This document shows, piece by piece, positions 44,604 to 53,781 of a stretch of DNA of 64,000 nt (positions are counted from its first letter, which is position 1; the number at the start of each line of letters is the position of its first letter). Source of the stretch: Candidatus Borrarchaeum weybense. Lineage in GTDB: Archaea > Asgardarchaeota > Sifarchaeia > Borrarchaeales > Borrarchaeaceae. Where the stretch lies: contig JAHQJS010000006.1 of NCBI GenBank assembly GCA_019057385.1, forward strand, positions 452,938 through 516,937, written 5' to 3'. The notes under the pieces were generated by a model that saw only the letters and a list, made by a program, of their open reading frames with translations, searched no databases and was not told the DNA's origin. Both the position numbers and the translations under genes were made by a program.

Positions 44604-47030
44604 ATGGGTAAAAAAACGGGCGTATATCTCTGTCAATGTGGAGGGAACATTTCTGATGTCGTTGATGTGGATAAAGTAGCTGAGCTACTTGAAAATGAGG
44701 ATACAGAACTAATAGAAATACAGCGGTATTTGTGTAGCGAACCTTCAATAGAGACCATGAAAAGAGCTATTGAAGAGAAAGGACTTGATAGACTTGTATT
44801 AGCTTGCTGTACTCCGAAAATGCACTTGAAGAAATTTCAGAGAGTACTCAAAGAAGCTGGTATAAATCCAGCACTTGTTGATGTTGTGAATGTTAGAGAA
44901 CATTGTAGTTGGGTTCATGAGCACGATCCTGAGGGTGCAACGTTAAAAGCCACTGATCTTGTTCGCGGAGGAATTAAAAGAATTGAAAAATCAGTGCCTC
45001 TCGAAACAAAAGAAATCGATGTTACTCCAAAAGTTTTAGTCATTGGAGGAGGAATAGCAGGAATTATAGCCTCTCTTCGTGTGGCAGAGAATGGAATTGA
45101 TGTATATCTAGTCGAAAAAGAGCCCAGCATTGGAGGACATATGATACAATACCCCAAAGTGTTTCCGACTTTAGATTGCTCGCAGTGTATCTTAACTCCC
45201 AAGTTAGGGGATGTAAACGATCAAGAACTTGTTCAACTATTAACATTGGCAGAATTGAAGGATATCTCGGGATATACTGGAAATTTAAAGGCAACAATTA
45301 GGCAAAACCCTCGCTATATTAATGTTGATAAGTGTACTGCATGTGGGGACTGCGCTAGCGTATGTCCTATTTTACTCCCTAGTGAATTCAACCTAGGTTT
45401 GGGAAAAAGAAAAGCCGCTTATCGACCTTTCCTACAGGCGGTCCCGCAAGCTTTTACAATCGATGAAAATAATTGTCTCTATTTTAAGTACGGAATTTGT
45501 CGTACCTGTGAAAAACTATGCCCTGCTGAAGCAGTCGAGTTTAATCAAGAACCTCTTGAAAAGACCTTAGAAGTCGGCGCTATAATCTTAGCAACAGGCT
45601 ATGATCTATATGACCCAAGTGCTTTGGGAAGATACCTCTACGGCAAACATCCAAACATCCTTACGTCACTACAAATGGAACGAATGTTGGATATCACAGG
45701 ACCAACAACCAGCCGAGTTGTTCGTCCGAGCGATGGAAAAAGTGTAAAAAAGGTTGCTTTCGTGCTTTGCGCCGGATCACGAAATAATGAAGCAGGTGCA
45801 AATAAAGATGAAGGAGTTCCATATTGCTCTACTGTATGCTGTCTCTATGCTCAGAAACAAGCTATACTTCTGCGAAAACTCGGTATTGATGTATGGATTC
45901 ACTACATCGACATTCGATCACCAGGAACAAAATATGAAGACTTTTATCATCACACTCAAGAATTAGGAGTCAAATTCGTTAAAGGCAAGGTATCTGAAGT
46001 TATGCCGACTCCCAATAATGATGGAAGACTCATAGTCCGTGCCGAAGACATGCTTATTAATAGGATGATAGAAAATGAAGTAGACCTTGTAGTGCTGTGT
46101 CCGCCAATTTTACCAAGCAAAGGTACGGAGGAGTTGGCACAGAAATTAAAGATTCCACTAAATGAGTATAAATTCATTTTAGAAAGCCATCCGAAACTTG
46201 ATCCTTTAGCAACCAAACGGGAGGGGATTTACGCAGCAGGAATAGCAACAGGTCCAAAAGATATACAGACCACAGTTTCTGAAGCCGAAGGAGCAGCCAT
46301 GAAGGCTGTGAATTTTGTAAGCGCGAAAAAGGAAATCGATCCCAATAAAGCGTATGTTATACCTGAAATATGCACTGGCTGTAGAGAATGTATTGAAATT
46401 TGTCCAGAAGAGGCGATTACAATTATAGACGAAAAAGCAACGATCAATGATCTTGCTTGTACAGGTTGTGGACTATGTATTCCAATATGTCCAGAGAATG
46501 CTATTGATATGCAATCATATTCTGAGGAACAATTACTCGCGCAGATTAAAGGGACACTAGTAGGTTCAAAGGCTGAACTGAAAATCTTGGTGTTCGTGGA
46601 AAAAGAACTTGTATATACGGCGGCAGACATTGCAGGTGTTTCTAGACTAACATATCCTAGCAGTACTAGGTTCATAACACTTCCAAGTAATGCGCGACTG
46701 AAACTTTCATATATCCTCTACGCTTTCGCGAATGGAGCAGATGGTATTATGTTTTTAGAGGCGCCTGAAGAAGAAGGACCTGTTCCAGAAGCACATAAGG
46801 CTGCAGAAAAAATAATTGAGGAATATCAAGAAGTACTTGAGGACGACTATGATCTTGATAGCTCGAGACTATGGTTTAGTCGAATTTTTGTTCCTGATTG
46901 GCGAAAACTTGCAACTGTTTTTGATTCGTTCCATCAAATGATCGAGGATCTCGGTCCTCTAACTGAAGAAGAACGTGGAAAATTAATGCAGGCTTGGTCT
47001 AAGGGGAAGAAATTACCCCAAGTTCAATGA
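44604..47030 (+). CDS. hdrA: HdrA-like flavoprotein with degenerate MvhD tail
   Basis: 808 residues. GVYLCQCGGNISDVVDVD is the HdrA N-terminus. The FAD site is VLVIGGGIAGIIASL and the active-site Cys region is DCSQCILTPKLGD. Clusters: CTACGDCASVCP and CRTCEKLCPAEAV inside the HdrA core, then a 2x[4Fe-4S] ferredoxin (CTGCRECIEIC, CTGCGLCIPIC). The last 130 residues follow the MvhD fold (VYTAADIAGVSRL, FANGADGIMF) but every [2Fe-2S] ligand Cys is gone. Thus it may accept electrons from TfrAB rather than from a hydrogenase. Last gene of the operon; its end overlaps the convergent MFS gene by 7 bp. Confidence 0.9.
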   Translation: MGKKTGVYLCQCGGNISDVVDVDKVAELLENEDTELIEIQRYLCSEPSIETMKRAIEEKGLDRLVLACCTPKMHLKKFQRVLKEAGINPALVDVVNVREHCSWVHEHDPEGATLKATDLVRGGIKRIEKSVPLETKEIDVTPKVLVIGGGIAGIIASLRVAENGIDVYLVEKEPSIGGHMIQYPKVFPTLDCSQCILTPKLGDVNDQELVQLLTLAELKDISGYTGNLKATIRQNPRYINVDKCTACGDCASVCPILLPSEFNLGLGKRKAAYRPFLQAVPQAFTIDENNCLYFKYGICRTCEKLCPAEAVEFNQEPLEKTLEVGAIILATGYDLYDPSALGRYLYGKHPNILTSLQMERMLDITGPTTSRVVRPSDGKSVKKVAFVLCAGSRNNEAGANKDEGVPYCSTVCCLYAQKQAILLRKLGIDVWIHYIDIRSPGTKYEDFYHHTQELGVKFVKGKVSEVMPTPNNDGRLIVRAEDMLINRMIENEVDLVVLCPPILPSKGTEELAQKLKIPLNEYKFILESHPKLDPLATKREGIYAAGIATGPKDIQTTVSEAEGAAMKAVNFVSAKKEIDPNKAYVIPEICTGCRECIEICPEEAITIIDEKATINDLACTGCGLCIPICPENAIDMQSYSEEQLLAQIKGTLVGSKAELKILVFVEKELVYTAADIAGVSRLTYPSSTRFITLPSNARLKLSYILYAFANGADGIMFLEAPEEEGPVPEAHKAAEKIIEEYQEVLEDDYDLDSSRLWFSRIFVPDWRKLATVFDSFHQMIEDLGPLTEEERGKLMQAWSKGKKLPQVQ

Positions 47031-48262
47031 AATGCAGTTTCTTCATCAGCGATTTTGAAATCTACTGTTTCATCAGCGCTTATAGAGAATAATAGCAGGC
47101 CAGCGAAGGGTAGAATAGCCATAATAAACATCATCATAGCGAGACCAAGAAGTTCAGCAAGGAATCCAGCTATAAGTGGTCCAATCGTAGCACCAATTCC
47201 TAAACTCGTCATAATAAGCCCCATTCCTTCTCCTCTCTTCTCTCTCGGGGCAACATCTGCAACAATGGTTGTAGCGGAGACCATAACTGATGCATAACCG
47301 AAAGCAACAAGAACCTGAGATGGGATTAATGCAACAGGTGTGGTTGAGAGCCCAAACCAAATCGCACTAAGTCCACTAGCCAAAAGCCCCATTATCATTA
47401 CTGGTCTTCGTCCAATTCGGTCGCAACCGAGTCCCATCACGAACATGAATATCGCTTGTGTCCCCATATTGAGTGCATAAAGTAATCCAACCTGTGCTGG
47501 TGTCCCGCCCACAGCGATTACATACAAAGGGAATAAACTATACAGACCCAGCAGTCCTCCATGGCGGAGTATGAGCGTAATATAAACAGTTGATAGTCCA
47601 CGTTTTCGAACAAATTCATCCTTTTTAAACATCACTGTAAATCTTCGCTTCAGATCATTAACTACCTTTTTAAGGTTTGCAGGTTCATTACTGGGATTTG
47701 CTTGTGTTTCTAAGGCCTTGAAATCTGAAAAAACAAAGATAACAATACATGCTGCAAGAAATGTAACAAAAGCAGCTGCAATGAAAGGAAACGATAAAGA
47801 AAACAATTCAACCAGAAAACCGCTTGCAAGGGCGCCAACAAACCATCCTGATGAGAGTGCGGCGTTCATTATGCCCATGCCACTGCCTCTCTTTTTACCA
47901 TTTAGGTTTGAAGCGATAGCCAATGCTATAGGAGTAAAAGCACCAAATGCTATACCTCTGATTAAACTCAGACCAATAAGTTCGTATACATTTCTTGAGA
48001 AGAAATAGCCTACAAGTGTAAATCCTGAAGCAAAAAGACCGCCCATCAAGAAAGGTCTTCTTTTTCGAAGAGTATCGCTAAGAGATCCCCATATTACAGT
48101 GAATAAGAGATAAGTAAGAAAAAATGACGAAAACAAAATGCTAATTTCGATAAGATTAGCCCCTAACTGTTCCGCGTACAAAGGAAGCACCGGCGGGACA
48201 ATCATATACGCAAAATAAGCAAAAAAGGCAGTAAAGTAAAGCGGTATCAGTTCTCTTCTCAT
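47024..48262 (-). CDS. MFS transporter
   Basis: 412 residues from ATG 48262 (AAAGGTAG upstream); the longer frame to 48358 lacks support. Twelve predicted helices with the MFS loop motif between TM2 and TM3 (GSLSDTLRKRRPFLMGG) and its repeat in the second half (GLGCDRIGRRPVMIMG). Substrate cannot be told; the family exports drugs or moves organic acids and sugars. Convergent with the hdrA gene, ending inside its last codons. Confidence 0.9.
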   Translation of the reverse strand: MRRELIPLYFTAFFAYFAYMIVPPVLPLYAEQLGANLIEISILFSSFFLTYLLFTVIWGSLSDTLRKRRPFLMGGLFASGFTLVGYFFSRNVYELIGLSLIRGIAFGAFTPIALAIASNLNGKKRGSGMGIMNAALSSGWFVGALASGFLVELFSLSFPFIAAAFVTFLAACIVIFVFSDFKALETQANPSNEPANLKKVVNDLKRRFTVMFKKDEFVRKRGLSTVYITLILRHGGLLGLYSLFPLYVIAVGGTPAQVGLLYALNMGTQAIFMFVMGLGCDRIGRRPVMIMGLLASGLSAIWFGLSTTPVALIPSQVLVAFGYASVMVSATTIVADVAPREKRGEGMGLIMTSLGIGATIGPLIAGFLAELLGLAMMMFIMAILPFAGLLLFSISADETVDFKIADEETAFH

Positions 48263-48532
48263 AATACTACCTTTCCTGAAATCGATAGAATCAATATTTG
48301 TTAAAGATTGCCAGTTAAAACATATTAGGCTGTTTAGAGCTCTAAAACAAGAAAACAATAAGAAATCGAGTTCCTATCTAATTTCTTTTGTGGTCTCTTG
48401 GAGTGAGAAATAGAACAATACTTTTAAGTGTATTGAATTGGGATCTAGAATGTGTTTTCCGATAATAAAAAAAGAAAAGAAAATGAGCGGACAAACCTGC
48501 ATGGCAATCAATAATTTGTTAACGCCATATCT

Positions 48533-49294
48533 TCATTTTGGTGGTCTTTCTCGCATGATAGCATATAATGAAGGCGGTTTAGGCGTACATTCAAGTTCTA
48601 CACGAATTGGATACGTTGAACCAACGGCATGACTTTTTTCAAGTCCATCCATGATTTCGTCAATTTTCTCTGTCGGAATGCCGAAAATAAGTTCGCTGTC
48701 CGCAGCCATGCCAAATCTTCTCGTTCCGTAGCAAGGAAACGCAATATTCACATCATTTCTAAGATAAGTATCAGCTATCCCTTCGGCACAGGTTCCGCCC
48801 TCTGCAGCAGTGGTAAATGACAGCCTTTCACCAGTTTTCCAGGTAGCGGCATGAATCAATCTTGTCATTTGGGCAGGATTGGCAAATAATAAAATTAGAT
48901 CTGGCTCAAGAGGTGTTTTCGCTAATGGTGCGGTAACAATAGCTTCGAAAGAGCCCGTTCCAATTTTTGGAATATTCCCTATAAGGTTAGATGAGGCTTC
49001 TATGTCTTCTACTCTAGCTCCAGCACGCCTTTCTCCAGATATCATATCTTCTGGCCAATCTGCGAATCCTAATACTGACTGCGCATAAGAACAGATTATT
49101 TCCTCCATTCCGCCAGCTATTACTCTTTCGTGAATTCGTGAAAGGGCAACCATTTGACAGACTGTAAGACGGATTTTCGGCCGTTCAACTTCTGCAGGGA
49201 TTTCATCCTTATTTTTCAATAATTTTACAGCAACTGGTGTTGTTCTCAATCTTAAAAGTCGGATTACTCGTTCCTGAATACCTTCACAATCCAT
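48533..49294 (-). CDS. DUF169 family protein
   Basis: 253 residues. TPVAVKLLKNKDEIP at the N-terminus, VCQMVALSRIHER with the conserved Cys, FANPAQMTRLIHAATW and AFPCYGTRRFGMA match DUF169, a family frequent in anaerobic archaea and bacteria, often beside corrinoid or redox genes. No enzyme activity is established for it. The HesB-like selenoprotein gene lies upstream on the same strand with a 215-bp gap between. Confidence 0.85.
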   Translation of the reverse strand: MDCEGIQERVIRLLRLRTTPVAVKLLKNKDEIPAEVERPKIRLTVCQMVALSRIHERVIAGGMEEIICSYAQSVLGFADWPEDMISGERRAGARVEDIEASSNLIGNIPKIGTGSFEAIVTAPLAKTPLEPDLILLFANPAQMTRLIHAATWKTGERLSFTTAAEGGTCAEGIADTYLRNDVNIAFPCYGTRRFGMAADSELIFGIPTEKIDEIMDGLEKSHAVGSTYPIRVELECTPKPPSLYAIMRERPPK

Positions 49295-49414
49295 ATTTTC
49301 ACCTCAATTAATGAGCAGATGTAGGTCTATAAAGAGAACTAATTGGGTGAAACACCTTCAAGAATAAAAATGTAATATATCAAAAAGTAGCAGTTAATAT
49401 CATCAAGATTTTAT

Positions 49415-49434
49415 AAAAGGGGCGCATCCCCCTT
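49415..49434 (-). terminator. GC-rich hairpin followed by T run, after the HesB-like gene
   Basis: On the minus strand AAGGGG-GATGCG-CCCCTTTT forms a 6-bp GC-rich stem directly after the SECIS candidate, followed by an AT-rich run. A plausible transcription end for the selenoprotein mRNA. Confidence 0.45.
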
Positions 49435-49473
49435 CGTCACTTTCCTACAAGGTGTTTATAAGGAAAGATCATT
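49435..49473 (-). promoter_or_regulatory. SECIS element of eukaryotic layout (HesB-like mRNA)
   Basis: Minus strand, 35 nt after the TAG stop: AUGA, U, then stem CUUUCCU, loop UAUAAACACCUUGU, stem AGGAAAG, then UGAC. The 7-bp stem is perfect. UGAU facing UGAC forms the tandem G-A/A-G quartet plus a U-U pair of the eukaryotic SECIS kink-turn, and AAA sits on the 5' side of the apical loop 11 nt after AUGA. The second candidate at 54505-54543 has the same plan. Confidence 0.85.
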
Positions 49474-49508
49474 CGTTTTTAATCATTTAAATCAGAAATG
49501 GCTTTAGT

Positions 49509-49844
49509 CTATTTTTGGATGTATAATTGTTTCGTCAAACCGCGGACATCGACTATAACCTTTTCAGGAAGGAATGCCTGCACTTTAGGATCCATATAGA
49601 TGGAAAGTTTGCTGACTTTTCCAATAAGAGAAAGTCGATTATTTGTTTTTGTATCCTTTTCTGGAACAAGGGCAACTTCTGGGGTGGCTGTACAGGTTTT
49701 AGATCACTTTCCCGAGACATTGAGCCAGAATACCAATGCAAGGTTACCGCTTTTCCGCAGTTTGTCTGAGAGCCATTTTCTAGCCTTCTGAGACAGACTT
49801 ATCTTTAAGGAAACCACCTCTTCTTTTTTACGTTTCAGTTTCAT
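49509..49844 (-). CDS. HesB-like selenoprotein (Sec at codon 47)
   Basis: 111 residues including selenocysteine, from ATG 49844 (AAGGA 5 bases upstream, TATA-like tttatatag about 40 bases upstream) to TAG 49509. The frame has one in-frame TGA at 49704-49706, in LNVSGK-U-SKTC. Downstream the same frame keeps coding character (PEVALVPEKD, KVSKLSIYMDPKVQAFL, VIVDVRGLTKQLYI). The pattern of AxxWLxxKL, a beta strand, Gly-x-U, then LxLxxE and a C-terminal VDxR strand matches HesB-like selenoproteins, relatives of A-type Fe-S carriers. A SECIS-type hairpin follows the stop and a tRNA-Sec is encoded in the window, so TGA is read as Sec rather than as a nonsense mutation. The Fe-S or redox role is inferred. 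Confidence 0.87.
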
Positions 49845-49983
49845 AATCGTCCTTAACTTAAATGCTGCTTATTCTAACTATATAAATATTGACGACACGT
49901 GCAAATCACTAAAAATTTGAACTTAGTTGTTAGTGAACCACCCTTTTATTATTGAATTGAGTTTAAAAGATTAGGGATTTGTC

Positions 49984-51402
49984 ATGCAATCACCTCTGAT
50001 TCTTGTGGATTACTTAGACAGGCACACTAGGTGGATTTCAACTCTTGTCGTGGATGATAGTTTTCTTTATACAGGATCTGAGGATGAAACAATCAGAATT
50101 TGGGACAAAAAGCGATTAGAAGCAATTGCTGTGCTTAAGAGTCATAATAGTACTATATGGGGTGTTTTCGTTGATGACCAATTTATTTATTCGGCTTCTG
50201 GTGATGCAACTATTCATATTTGGAACAAACAGGATCTTAGTCGCGTTCATGTATTGAAGGGCCATGAACTATGGATAAATACTGTTTTTGTAGATGACAA
50301 GTACATTTATTCTGGCTCAGGGGATAATACAATCAGAATATGGGAAAAAAAAGATTATGAGTTAGTTGCTGTCTTGGAGGATCATGACACTGTAGTTAAT
50401 AGCATAACTGGTGATCATAAATGGATTTATTCAGGAGCTGAGGACGATATTATTATCTGGAATAAAAGAACTCTTAAACCAATTAAGAGAATTTCAGGAG
50501 ATTTAAAGGTAATTTTTAGACTACACCTAGATGACAAATTCTTGTATGCTGCTTGTCAAAATGAGAAGGTGCATATTTGGGACAAAAAAACTCTTCAACT
50601 CATAGGAACTCTCGAAGGTCATATGAAGCCAGTCACGGATGTTGCTACAGACGATAATTACATCTATTCCTGTTCTTCAGACGAGACGGTTCGTATTTGG
50701 AATAAGCAAACGTTAGAGCAAGTTCACGTTGAGAAAGTTCGTGGATGGGTTCATGGTGTTGCAATTGACGATAATCATATCTATTTTGGAGCTGATTCAA
50801 AACTTTATGTTTTGGACAAAAAGACATTTCGCTTGAAAAAGGACCATAAACAATTCTATGGCGATTCCTATTTTAGCTACAGAGTTTTTGCAGATCATCA
50901 GTACATCTATTCAGCCCAGTGTATTAAAGAAGAATCAATTATGCGTATTTGGGATAGAAATTCTTTGGAATTTGTTGATAATACTTCTGTATGGGATGCC
51001 TGGGTTAGTGACGCATTTTCAGATGAAAAGTTTGTTTATTTTGTTGCCAACTCGTTTTTCGATAAATTTGATATTAAAAACTTAAGTATGATTGAAAGGA
51101 AATCTGTCTACGATTTAAACATTGAAGAATTCAAAAAAACCCTACTAAAAGATAAGACTATTTTGTCTGCTTTTCCAGTAGGAGCAAGCAAAATCGTAGT
51201 TGCTCGGTTTACTAAAAAAGAGTTACAAACTCTCCATGAAAAGTCATTAATTTTTTCCCAGGGAGTTGTTATCGAAGATCAAGAGGCTGACGTTGTCATC
51301 ATTGTTCCTGCACAATCTTTGGACGAAAAAATCATAAAACAACTTCCGCAAAGTTGGTTAAAACGGATAAAAAAAGCAAAAGAGAACGTCCGTCCAAAAT
51401 GA
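49984..51402 (+). CDS. WD40-like beta-propeller protein with C-terminal domain
   Basis: 472 residues. At least seven or eight 40-residue repeats, each ending in IRIWDKK, IHIWNKQ, IRIWEKK, IIIWNKR, VHIWDKK or VRIWNKQ and containing a D(D/H)xxIYS(G/A)S strand. This is the WD40 pattern with high regularity, so the propeller is probably recent or conserved. The last 90 residues form a separate alpha/beta domain (ASKIVVARFTKKELQTLHEK, DVVIIVPAQSLDEKII). No signal peptide; a cytoplasmic protein-protein scaffold is likely. Confidence 0.85.
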   Translation: MQSPLILVDYLDRHTRWISTLVVDDSFLYTGSEDETIRIWDKKRLEAIAVLKSHNSTIWGVFVDDQFIYSASGDATIHIWNKQDLSRVHVLKGHELWINTVFVDDKYIYSGSGDNTIRIWEKKDYELVAVLEDHDTVVNSITGDHKWIYSGAEDDIIIWNKRTLKPIKRISGDLKVIFRLHLDDKFLYAACQNEKVHIWDKKTLQLIGTLEGHMKPVTDVATDDNYIYSCSSDETVRIWNKQTLEQVHVEKVRGWVHGVAIDDNHIYFGADSKLYVLDKKTFRLKKDHKQFYGDSYFSYRVFADHQYIYSAQCIKEESIMRIWDRNSLEFVDNTSVWDAWVSDAFSDEKFVYFVANSFFDKFDIKNLSMIERKSVYDLNIEEFKKTLLKDKTILSAFPVGASKIVVARFTKKELQTLHEKSLIFSQGVVIEDQEADVVIIVPAQSLDEKIIKQLPQSWLKRIKKAKENVRPK

Positions 51403-51554
51403 AGAAATATTGAACATTTAAAATTCAGAAGGTCTTCTCTAAAATGTCTAACGCTATATTAATTTTTCTAATAAGTCTTATTAGAAAAACTTATATTTAT
51501 TCTTCTCATAGTTCACGCGTATGATTTACAGATTCTATATCAATGGTGTAAATA

Positions 51555-52838
51555 ATGTCTGATAAAAAACGACAAATGTGGCAGGATCTTGACATGGATT
51601 TAGAAACGCATGACATGTTGTTAGATGCATTGCCAGGGCTTTATGAAAAAATCTACTTATCTCAATCGAACAGACCTGAAGGGATGGGATTCTATGATTT
51701 AGTTGTCTCAGATATTCATGGAATTCGTCCTAAAGAACTTGTAGATGCGAAAAAAGCGGGTAATAAAATCATAGGAGCGTTTTGTGTCTATGTTCCTGAA
51801 GAAATTGTCTTGGCATTGGATGCAATCCTAGTAGGTCTTTGTGGAGGTACAGAGTTTTCTATGCCCGCTGCTGAGGAATATCTACCTCGAAACTTGTGTG
51901 CCCTCATCAAGTCATCATTGGGATTCAAGGTACAAAAGACGTGTGCATACTACCAAGTCTGCGATTTAATCATTGGAGAAACAACTTGCGAGGGTAAGAA
52001 GAAAATGTTCGAAATTCTTGAAGAACACACACCCATGTACGTCATACAAATGCCTCCAAAGCCAGATCAAGCCAATTCCAAAGAATTTTGGTTGCAAGAA
52101 ATGAAAAACTTAATCGTAAAACTCGAAGAAATAACAGGTAATGAACTCACAGCCGAAAAATTAAAGGAAGGCATAAGACTTGTGAATGAAAAGAGAACGG
52201 CATTGCAAAGGATTGCTGAGACGCGAAAGGAGCATCCACCACCAATTAGCGGTAAAGATGCACTTTTAGTGACACAAGTTGCATTTTACGATGATGTGGC
52301 GAGAGCAACTCAAAAAGCAACAGAACTTTACGAAGAACTTCAGGACAGGATTAAAAATGGAGTATCTGGCGTTGATCCAAGTGCAAAGCGAATAATGATT
52401 TCTGGGACTCCCATGGCGATTCCAAACTGGAAAATGCACGATATCGTTGAAACAAGTGGTGGTGTGGTTGTCATCGAGGAAAATTGTACAGGAGCAAGAT
52501 ATTATAGTAAAATCATGGATGTTGATAGTTTGCCAGATGATCTTAATGAACTCATTACAGCTCTTGCAGATAGATATCTAGACCTTGATTGTGCCTGTTT
52601 CACACCTAACGATCCACGATTAGAAAACATTCTAAAATATGCTGAAGAATTCAAGGTAGATGGAGTTATCTATTATTGCCTTCAAAACTGTCTTACGTAT
52701 AGTATTGAAGTATACAAAGCAGAACGAGCGTTGAAGGAAAAAGGTATTCCATTTCTAAAGATTGAGACGGATTATGGCACCGAAGACGTCGGCCAGCTTT
52801 ACACAAGAGTTGAAGCCTTTATTGAAATGCTTAAATAA
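51555..52838 (+). CDS. 2-hydroxyacyl-CoA dehydratase family protein, double-cubane-cluster type
   Basis: 427 residues. The family cysteines are in TCAYYQVCDL, GETTCEGKKK, ENCTGARYY, CACFTPND and YYCLQNCLTYS. A lone subunit paired with an ATPase activator is the layout of the YjiM/YjiL-like double-cubane cluster proteins ([8Fe-9S]), distinct from the two-subunit 2-hydroxyglutaryl-CoA dehydratase. The activator gene lies 60 bp downstream. It would receive electrons at very low potential after ATP hydrolysis by the activator and reduce an unidentified small substrate. Confidence 0.85.
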   Translation: MSDKKRQMWQDLDMDLETHDMLLDALPGLYEKIYLSQSNRPEGMGFYDLVVSDIHGIRPKELVDAKKAGNKIIGAFCVYVPEEIVLALDAILVGLCGGTEFSMPAAEEYLPRNLCALIKSSLGFKVQKTCAYYQVCDLIIGETTCEGKKKMFEILEEHTPMYVIQMPPKPDQANSKEFWLQEMKNLIVKLEEITGNELTAEKLKEGIRLVNEKRTALQRIAETRKEHPPPISGKDALLVTQVAFYDDVARATQKATELYEELQDRIKNGVSGVDPSAKRIMISGTPMAIPNWKMHDIVETSGGVVVIEENCTGARYYSKIMDVDSLPDDLNELITALADRYLDLDCACFTPNDPRLENILKYAEEFKVDGVIYYCLQNCLTYSIEVYKAERALKEKGIPFLKIETDYGTEDVGQLYTRVEAFIEMLK

Positions 52839-52898
52839 TAGACTATCTCCATTTTTTTCTAATAAGTCAATCTACTTATCTCCATTCGGGTGATATAC

Positions 52899-53687
52899 GT
52901 GGTGCTGACGATCGGCATAGACATAGGATCTATAAGTACAAAAGGCGTTTTATTAAATGGTGACATAATAATTGCCAAAGAACTTACCAAATCAGGTGCA
53001 AATCCAAAAGTAATTGCAGAAGATCTCATATATCGATTAATAGAGCATGATGGAATATCAAAAAAGGATATAGGCTATATCCTAGCCACAGGTTATGGTC
53101 GATTATCTGCGGATTTTGCTGATAAGACAATTACAGAAATTACATGTCATGCAAAAGGCGCCTTTGCTTTGAATCGAGATATTCGGACGGTTATTGATAT
53201 CGGAGGACAGGATTCCAAAGTAATTAAAGTTGATGAATTCGGAAATGTAGTTGACTTTGAGATGAATGACAAATGTGCGGCAGGTAGCGGTAGATTTCTC
53301 GAAGTCATGGCAGGCGCACTAGAAATTGATTTGCACGAGATGGGTAAAATATCCTTAAAGAGCAACAATCCATCATCAATTTCAGCCATGTGCACTGTTT
53401 TTGCTGAATCTGAAGTGATCTCTCTCCTCGCGAAGGGCGAAAAGGTGGAGGACATTGTAGCAGGAATTCATGATTCGATTACTAAAAGAATCTTAGGCAT
53501 GGTTCGAAGACTTAAACTAGAGAAAGCAGTTATTTTTTGCGGAGGCGTCGCAAAAAATGATGGAATGGTTTATTCTCTTAAAAAAGTATTAAAAACAGAT
53601 CTTTTTGTTCCAGATAATCCTCAATTTGCTGGAGCATACGGTGCTGCAATTTTAGCAAGAGAGTTCTATAATAATGGTAAATCTTAG
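52899..53687 (+). CDS. BadF/BadG/HgdC-type ATPase activator
   Basis: About 262 residues from GTG 52899 (GGTGAT upstream). The ASKHA phosphate loops are IGIDIGSISTKGVLL and VIDIGGQDSKVIKV. KCAAGSGRFLEVMA supplies the first inter-subunit [4Fe-4S] Cys and SAMCTVFAESEV the second. CGGVAKNDGMVYSL is the adenosine loop. A homodimeric [4Fe-4S] ATPase injects electrons into its dehydratase or double-cubane partner, encoded directly upstream. Confidence 0.92.
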   Translation: MVLTIGIDIGSISTKGVLLNGDIIIAKELTKSGANPKVIAEDLIYRLIEHDGISKKDIGYILATGYGRLSADFADKTITEITCHAKGAFALNRDIRTVIDIGGQDSKVIKVDEFGNVVDFEMNDKCAAGSGRFLEVMAGALEIDLHEMGKISLKSNNPSSISAMCTVFAESEVISLLAKGEKVEDIVAGIHDSITKRILGMVRRLKLEKAVIFCGGVAKNDGMVYSLKKVLKTDLFVPDNPQFAGAYGAAILAREFYNNGKS

Positions 53688-53781
53688 AATTTTGCAAATA
53701 AAAGTAATTTTATAATCTAACTCCAGTTATCCGAATATGACTTTCTGTAGAATTTTCTGATAGAGCGTATTTGGGGTTTGT

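Noticed and set aside
49527..49769. An 80-residue plus-strand frame over the HesB-like gene
   Set aside because: It is antisense to the conserved frame with TGA at 49704 and has no ribosome binding site or family pattern.
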